Position numbers and translations under genes: made by a program. The notes below the pieces were generated by a model that was given only the letters and a program-made list of their open reading frames with translations, made no database searches and was not told the DNA's origin. Source: Chloroflexota bacterium (lineage in GTDB: Bacteria > Chloroflexota > Anaerolineae > UBA1429). Taken from it: a stretch of DNA of 5,227 nt. The stretch lies in assembly GCA_012513725.1 (NCBI GenBank), contig JAAZBQ010000186.1:1-5227 (forward strand), written 5' to 3'. This document shows, piece by piece, positions 1-5,227 of this stretch (its first letter is position 1; each line of letters opens with the position of its first letter).

Positions 1-1104
1 GTGCTCCGCGCCCGCTATGCCGACGCCGCCTTCTTTTACGATGCGGACGTCGGTAAGCCCCTCTCCGCCTACACGCCCGCCCTGGCCACGTTGACCTTCC
101 AGGAGCGGCTGGGCTCTGTACTGGACAAGGTTGGGCGCCTCGAGCGCCTGGCAGCCGAACTCGGCGAGATGCTGGGCCTGGCGGAGGGCGAGCGCGAGGA
201 GTCCGTGCGCGCTGCCGGGCTCGCCAAGAGCGACCTGGCCACCCAGATGGTGGTGGAACTCACGTCGCTCCAGGGCCAGATGGGCCGTCACTATGCCACG
301 CTATCCGGGGAGGATCCGGCCGTGGCGGCGGCCATCGAAGAGCACTATTTGCCGCGCTCTGCCGGCGACCGCCTGCCGGAGACGATGCCCGGGGTGGTCG
401 TCGGCCTCGCCGACCGGCTGGATTCCCTCGTGGGCCTGTTCGCCGTGGGGGTCAAGCCCTCCGGTGCGGCGGATCCGTGGGGCTTGCGACGGGCGGCGCT
501 GGGGCTCGTCCAGATCCTGGTGGGCAAGGGCCTATCGCTGGCCCTCCCCGAGGCGCTGGCCGCAGCCGCCGAAACGCTGGAGGTCGAGGTCACCGAGGAC
601 GCCCTCCGCGAGGTGCTGGAGTTCATCGAGCGGCGCTTCCGGGGCTACCTCCTGGAGAGCGGGTACCGGTTCGACGCGGTGGACGCCGTCCTGGCCGAGC
701 GCTCGTACGACCCGGCGCTGGCCGTGGAGACCCTCGCGGCGCTGACCGCCTGGGTGGAGCGCGACGACTGGGCCGGGCTGCTGGACTCGTACGCCCGCTG
801 CGTGCGGATCGCCCGGAACGAGGCGGCCGTGCATCCGGTCGATCCCGATCGCCTGGAGGAGCCGGCGGAGGTGGCGCTTTACGCGGCCTATCGAGAGGCG
901 GCTCCCCGGGTGGCGGAGGCCGGAACGGTCGATGCCCTGTTCCAAGAGCTCCGGCGCCTGCAACCCCACATCACGGCCTTCTTTGACCAGGTGCTGGTGA
1001 TGGCCGAGGAACCTGCGGTGCGGAACAACCGGCTGGGGCTGCTGCAGGCCATCGGCGCGCTGGCCGAGGGGATCGTCGATCTCACGGTGATGGAGGGGTT
1101 CTAG
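1..1104 (+). CDS. glyS: Glycyl-tRNA synthetase beta subunit, C-terminal half (5' end outside window)
   Basis: This is the beta chain of the alpha2beta2 class II glycyl-tRNA synthetase, a cytoplasmic enzyme that charges tRNA-Gly with glycine; the beta chain mainly recognises the tRNA. The 367 visible residues match the second half of the roughly 690-residue family. Residues 4-43 (ARYADAAFFYDADVGKPL through FQERLGSVLDKV) are the family's central motif. Residues 99-119 carry ATLSGEDPAVAAAIEEHYLPR. Residues 131-172 carry the GLADRLDSLVGLFAVG ... DPWGLRRAALGLVQIL block of the HD-like region. The alpha-helical anticodon-binding C-terminus ends with FFDQVLVMAEEPAVRNNRLGLLQAI (residues 327-351) and stops at TAG 1102-1104. 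The GTG at position 1 is almost certainly an internal valine codon, because family members continue some 320 residues upstream, so the gene is truncated by the window and not degraded. glyQ would be expected upstream. The frame is intact throughout. Confidence 0.96.
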   Translation: MLRARYADAAFFYDADVGKPLSAYTPALATLTFQERLGSVLDKVGRLERLAAELGEMLGLAEGEREESVRAAGLAKSDLATQMVVELTSLQGQMGRHYATLSGEDPAVAAAIEEHYLPRSAGDRLPETMPGVVVGLADRLDSLVGLFAVGVKPSGAADPWGLRRAALGLVQILVGKGLSLALPEALAAAAETLEVEVTEDALREVLEFIERRFRGYLLESGYRFDAVDAVLAERSYDPALAVETLAALTAWVERDDWAGLLDSYARCVRIARNEAAVHPVDPDRLEEPAEVALYAAYREAAPRVAEAGTVDALFQELRRLQPHITAFFDQVLVMAEEPAVRNNRLGLLQAIGALAEGIVDLTVMEGF

Positions 1105-1109
1105 TCACC

Positions 1110-1141
1110 AATCCCCCTGCGGCGCGCGCCGCAGGGGGATT
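1110..1141. terminator. Perfect 32-bp palindrome between convergent genes, probable bidirectional terminator
   Basis: The two 16-base halves are exact reverse complements, so either strand's RNA can form a very GC-rich hairpin (arm CCCCCTGCGGC with a GCGC centre). It starts 5 bases after the glyS stop and lies 31 bases beyond the yccF stop on the other strand, the usual place for a shared terminator of convergent genes. Neither side has a run of T, so it is not a textbook intrinsic terminator. It may act by stem strength alone, protect 3' ends, or assist Rho. Being seen is certain; the terminator role is inference. Confidence 0.7.
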
Positions 1142-1172
1142 CGGGGATCGGTGGCCGGTACCGCGCCCGGCG

Positions 1173-1544
1173 CTACTCGACCTTGGCGCCAAAGGGCACC
1201 AGCGACAGCTGCAGGAGCTTCATGTGCTGCTGTGCAAAGGGGATGCCCACGACGGTGATCGCCATCAGGAGGGCGAACACCAGGTGAACGAGGGCCACCT
1301 CGACGCCGCCAAAGATCCACCACAACACGTTCATCAGGATGGGTAGGAGCCCGCTGGCCGAGCCGACGGTGTTCACCTGCCGGCCAAAGGGCGCCAGGCC
1401 GAGGGCCGACAGCTTGATCAGCTGCACGCCGAACGGGATGCCGACGATGGTCAGGCACAGCACCAGGCCCCCAATCAGGTAACCGAGGAAGATAAAGATC
1501 CCCCCACCGAGGAATATCCACAACAGGTTCCCAATCGCACTCAT
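1173..1544 (-). CDS. yccF: YccF domain (DUF307) small integral membrane protein
   Basis: The gene encodes a 123-residue hydrophobic protein of the YccF/DUF307 family, found in bacterial inner membranes, whose biochemical role is not established. The sequence shows two similar halves. Residues 3-53 begin IGNLLWIFLGGG and contain LTIVGIPFGVQLIKLSALGLAPFG; residues 67-121 begin LPILMNVLWWIFGGV and contain ITVVGIPFAQQHMKLLQLSLVPFG. Each half has a long hydrophobic segment and a second hydrophobic stretch ending in the GIPF...Q..KL..L.L.PFG signature, so two to four membrane passes are likely. Length is normal for the family. The ATG at 1544-1542 is supported by AAAGGGG (1557-1551 on this strand) with 6 bases of spacing; the stop is TAG at 1175-1173. 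It converges on glyS and diverges from ppdK, so it is its own transcription unit. I could not pick out a convincing promoter for it in the spacer. Confidence 0.93.
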   Translation of the reverse strand: MSAIGNLLWIFLGGGIFIFLGYLIGGLVLCLTIVGIPFGVQLIKLSALGLAPFGRQVNTVGSASGLLPILMNVLWWIFGGVEVALVHLVFALLMAITVVGIPFAQQHMKLLQLSLVPFGAKVE

Positions 1545-1705
1545 CTTGTACCCCTTTCTATGCGCTGTCTACTCCCACTACGGTACGAGGTGATCGGGGT
1601 TGCGTTGGAACGGGTCTCGTGTCGCTCGGGATCGTGCCCACGAGGCGGTGGGTCCGCGCCAGTGGACGGTGGGGCCCCGACAGCGAACGGCGCGCAAGCC
1701 AGGAA

Positions 1706-1734
1706 TTGCCGGATGGGGCGAGCCCCCCTATAAT
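1706..1734 (+). promoter_or_regulatory. Sigma-70 type promoter for ppdK
   Basis: A perfect -10 box TATAAT at 1729-1734 is preceded, after exactly 17 bases, by TTGCCG at 1706-1711, which matches four of six bases of the -35 consensus TTGACA. Transcription would start near 1741, giving a leader of about 40 bases ahead of the ATG at 1782. In such GC-rich DNA a full TATAAT with ideal spacing, placed just upstream of a gene, is unlikely to be chance. The assignment of the sigma factor is inference. Confidence 0.75.
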
Positions 1735-1767
1735 GGTCAGGTTGCATCAAGAGCACAAGTGTGACGC

Positions 1768-1773
1768 GGAGGT
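1768..1773 (+). promoter_or_regulatory. Ribosome binding site that fixes the ppdK start
   Basis: GGAGGT lies 8 bases before the ATG at 1782. An in-frame GTG at 1761 would add seven residues (MTRRSKH), but it lies upstream of this site and has no such site of its own. The protein starting MANKWVYLFSEG matches the usual N-terminus of the family, so 1782 is preferred. Confidence 0.85.
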
Positions 1774-1781
1774 CCAAACAC

Positions 1782-4478
<2,697 letters not shown>

Positions 4479-4479
4479 G

Positions 4480-4498
4480 GTAGCGGCGTAAGCGCTAC
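4480..4498 (+). repeat. Small hairpin just after ppdK
   Basis: GTAGCG (4480-4485) and CGCTAC (4493-4498) pair perfectly around a 7-base loop, one base after the ppdK stop codon. Alone it is too short to be a good terminator. It precedes the larger stem at 4515-4546 and may simply add 3' end structure. Confidence 0.4.
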
Positions 4499-4511
4499 GA
4501 GCCGTACGCAC

Positions 4512-4549
4512 GTGCGGAGCCAGGCGCCATCGAGCGCCTGGCTCCGTGC
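4512..4549 (+). terminator. Probable ppdK terminator hairpin
   Basis: A perfect 13-bp stem, CGGAGCCAGGCGC at 4515-4527 with its complement at 4534-4546, closes a 6-base loop (CATCGA). Two G-U pairs and one G-C pair extend it to 4512-4549. It sits 36 bases after the ppdK stop and is followed by a pyrimidine-rich stretch (CTCTCTCC) rather than a T run. Position and stem strength support transcription termination; the lack of a U tract leaves the mechanism uncertain. Confidence 0.75.
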
Positions 4550-4578
4550 TCTCTCCAGCGCCCGGGGTGTAGCCGCCG

Positions 4579-4607
4579 TTGCCCATTCCCTCGGCGTCTG
4601 GTACCAT
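4579..4607 (+). promoter_or_regulatory. Likely promoter for the secreted protein gene
   Basis: TTGCCC at 4579-4584 and TACCAT at 4602-4607 are 17 bases apart, each matching four of six consensus sigma-70 bases. The first box is almost the same as that of the ppdK promoter (TTGCCG). Transcription would begin near 4614, after the ppdK terminator and about 100 bases before the GTG start. Support is weaker than for the ppdK promoter. Confidence 0.5.
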
Positions 4608-4666
4608 ATCCCAACGAACACCTCGCCCGCCGTTCGGCACGATGACATCTGCCACCCGTGCTCAGG

Positions 4667-4689
4667 GGCTCCCGCTCTCGGCGGGGGCC
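4667..4689 (+). promoter_or_regulatory. Hairpin in the 5' leader of the secreted protein gene
   Basis: GGCTCCCGC (4667-4675) pairs with GCGGGGGCC (4681-4689) through nine base pairs including one G-U, around a 5-base loop. It would lie in the untranslated leader, ending 13 bases before the Shine-Dalgarno. It does not mask that site, so it could stabilise the leader or matter for attenuation; no known riboswitch class was recognised. Confidence 0.4.
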
Positions 4690-4702
4690 GCGCACTCTTC
4701 CC

Positions 4703-4707
4703 GGAGG
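4703..4707 (+). promoter_or_regulatory. Ribosome binding site that decides the GTG start at 4713
   Basis: GGAGG lies 5 bases before GTG 4713. The nearby ATG at 4708 overlaps the end of this site and is closed by TGA after two codons, so it cannot be the start. No in-frame start codon was found in the leader between about 4599 and 4713. Confidence 0.75.
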
Positions 4708-4712
4708 ATGAC

Positions 4713-5227
4713 GTGAGGAGCCGACGCCGTACCATCGCATTGCCCCACCTCCTCGGCCTCTTGGCGCTGCTGGCCATCGGCGGCGCGGCGCTGAGCGGCT
4801 GGCCCGTGGGCCCGGAGCCCGCGGCGGCGGCTTCCTACGCGGTCTCGGCCGAGGGCAGCCCGGCCGCGGTCACCGCCGGGGAACGGGTCACCTACCGGGT
4901 GCAGGTACGCAACCCCGGGACGGCGCCCCTGGAGGGCCTGCAGTTGCGCTATACCCTGCCGGCCGGGATGGACTATGTGCCCGGCTCCGCCCGCGTGCGC
5001 GCCAACGGCCTACCGGTGGCGCTCCCCCCGCCGGCCGAATCCGGGGCCACCCTCTCGTGGGCGGGCCTGTCGGTGCCCGGCGGCCGCATGAGTGGCGTCC
5101 TCGGCATGCACACGTTCGTGCAGGATAGGTGGCAGGACACCGACTATCAGCTGGACCGGGTCCGCGAGTTGATGGGCCCCGGCGCCTATGTGAAGCAGCT
5201 CCTGTACGACATCCCAAAGTACACGGA
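4713..5227 (+). CDS. Secreted DUF11-like protein with possible glycosidase-type barrel (3' end outside window)
   Basis: The open frame runs 171 codons to the window edge. Residues 1-40 form a Sec signal peptide: basic MRSRRR, a hydrophobic core LLGLLALLAIGGAAL, then an alanine stretch PAAAA as a likely cleavage zone. Residues 42-122 resemble the DUF11 'conserved repeat' immunoglobulin-like fold of bacterial surface proteins: YAVSAEGSPAAVTAGERVTY, then VRNPGTAPLEGLQLRYTLPAGMDYVPGS, and a closing LSWAGLSVPGG. From residue 126 the character changes: GVLGMHTFVQDRW, a helix DYQLDRVRELMG and a strand YVKQLLYDI. This resembles the first beta-alpha-beta unit of a glycoside-hydrolase-like TIM barrel in exported proteins, a weak match made by eye. 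The product is probably exported to the cell surface or medium, acting on or binding carbohydrate; function is inference. The gene is separate from ppdK, with its own promoter and ribosome site. Confidence 0.8.
   Translation, partial: MRSRRRTIALPHLLGLLALLAIGGAALSGWPVGPEPAAAASYAVSAEGSPAAVTAGERVTYRVQVRNPGTAPLEGLQLRYTLPAGMDYVPGSARVRANGLPVALPPPAESGATLSWAGLSVPGGRMSGVLGMHTFVQDRWQDTDYQLDRVRELMGPGAYVKQLLYDIPKYT

Larger units (their letters stand above)
1545..1781. other. Divergent yccF/ppdK intergenic spacer
   Basis: This 237-base spacer separates the two divergent starts. It holds the yccF Shine-Dalgarno near 1551-1557 (minus strand), the ppdK promoter at 1706-1734 and the ppdK Shine-Dalgarno at 1768-1773. 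A weak 5-bp stem with a 6-base loop occurs at 1637-1652 (CCCAC/GTGGG) and a GGGGCCCC palindrome at 1671-1678, upstream of the ppdK promoter; neither is strong enough to be called an operator. The rest, about 1560-1700, shows no gene. Open frames crossing it lack ribosome sites and recognisable protein content. Confidence 0.6.

Noticed and set aside
477..986. Plus-strand frame of 169 codons inside glyS
   Set aside because: The product is Gly/Arg/Pro-rich, typical of an off-frame reading of GC-rich coding DNA; the glyS frame is clearly the real one.
1105..1521. Minus-strand frame of 138 codons overlapping yccF
   Set aside because: It is the alternative frame of yccF; the YccF frame has the conserved membrane motifs and the ribosome site.
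1545..1700. Promoter for yccF on the minus strand
   Set aside because: Only weak boxes were found (for example TTCCAA with a 19-base gap to TACCGT), not better than chance in this spacer.
4708..4716. ATG at 4708 as a start for the last gene
   Set aside because: It is in another frame, overlaps the end of the Shine-Dalgarno and is followed by a stop after ACG.
4888..5217. Minus-strand frame of 109 codons opposite the secreted protein gene
   Set aside because: It is Arg/Pro/Gly-rich shadow sequence; the plus frame has a signal peptide, ribosome site and a domain match.

Overview
The window is a high-GC bacterial chromosomal segment with four protein genes, two of them cut by the window edges. 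The order is glyS (3' half, +), yccF (-), ppdK (+), then the first 171 codons of a secreted or surface protein (+). No mobile element, CRISPR array, tRNA or rRNA was seen. Strong GC bias in third codon positions, a two-subunit type glycyl-tRNA synthetase beta chain and the style of the secreted protein would suit a thermophile-like or soil Chloroflexota member such as Thermomicrobia/Sphaerobacter relatives. That assignment is inference from general resemblance only.

Layout. Positions 1-1104 encode the C-terminal half of glycyl-tRNA synthetase beta subunit. A perfect 32-bp palindrome (1110-1141) lies in the short gap between this gene and the convergent yccF, and probably ends transcription from both sides. 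yccF (1173-1544, minus strand) encodes a small membrane protein built from two similar halves. The 237-bp divergent spacer after it carries a near-consensus housekeeping promoter (1706-1711 and 1729-1734) and a good Shine-Dalgarno that sets the ppdK start at 1782. ppdK (1782-4478) is a complete pyruvate, phosphate dikinase of 898 residues in which every catalytic residue I could place is present. Two hairpins follow it, the second a strong 13-bp stem that is the likely terminator. A second promoter of the same build (4579-4607) precedes a GTG-started gene at 4713. That gene begins with a signal peptide and a DUF11-like beta-sandwich, then switches abruptly to what looks like the start of a glycosidase-type barrel domain before the window ends.

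How the genes work together. The window holds separate transcription units rather than one operon: a translation gene, a membrane protein of unknown role, a central carbon enzyme interconverting pyruvate and phosphoenolpyruvate, and an exported protein. In many bacteria glyS and ppdK are near neighbours with the PPDK regulatory kinase/phosphatase gene (DUF299) between or beside them. Here that place is taken by an oppositely oriented yccF and no regulator gene is in view.

No clearly new biological system is visible. The items most worth a second look are the abrupt domain junction in the secreted protein, the altered residues around the PPDK phospho-histidine, and the glyS-yccF-ppdK arrangement without the regulator.
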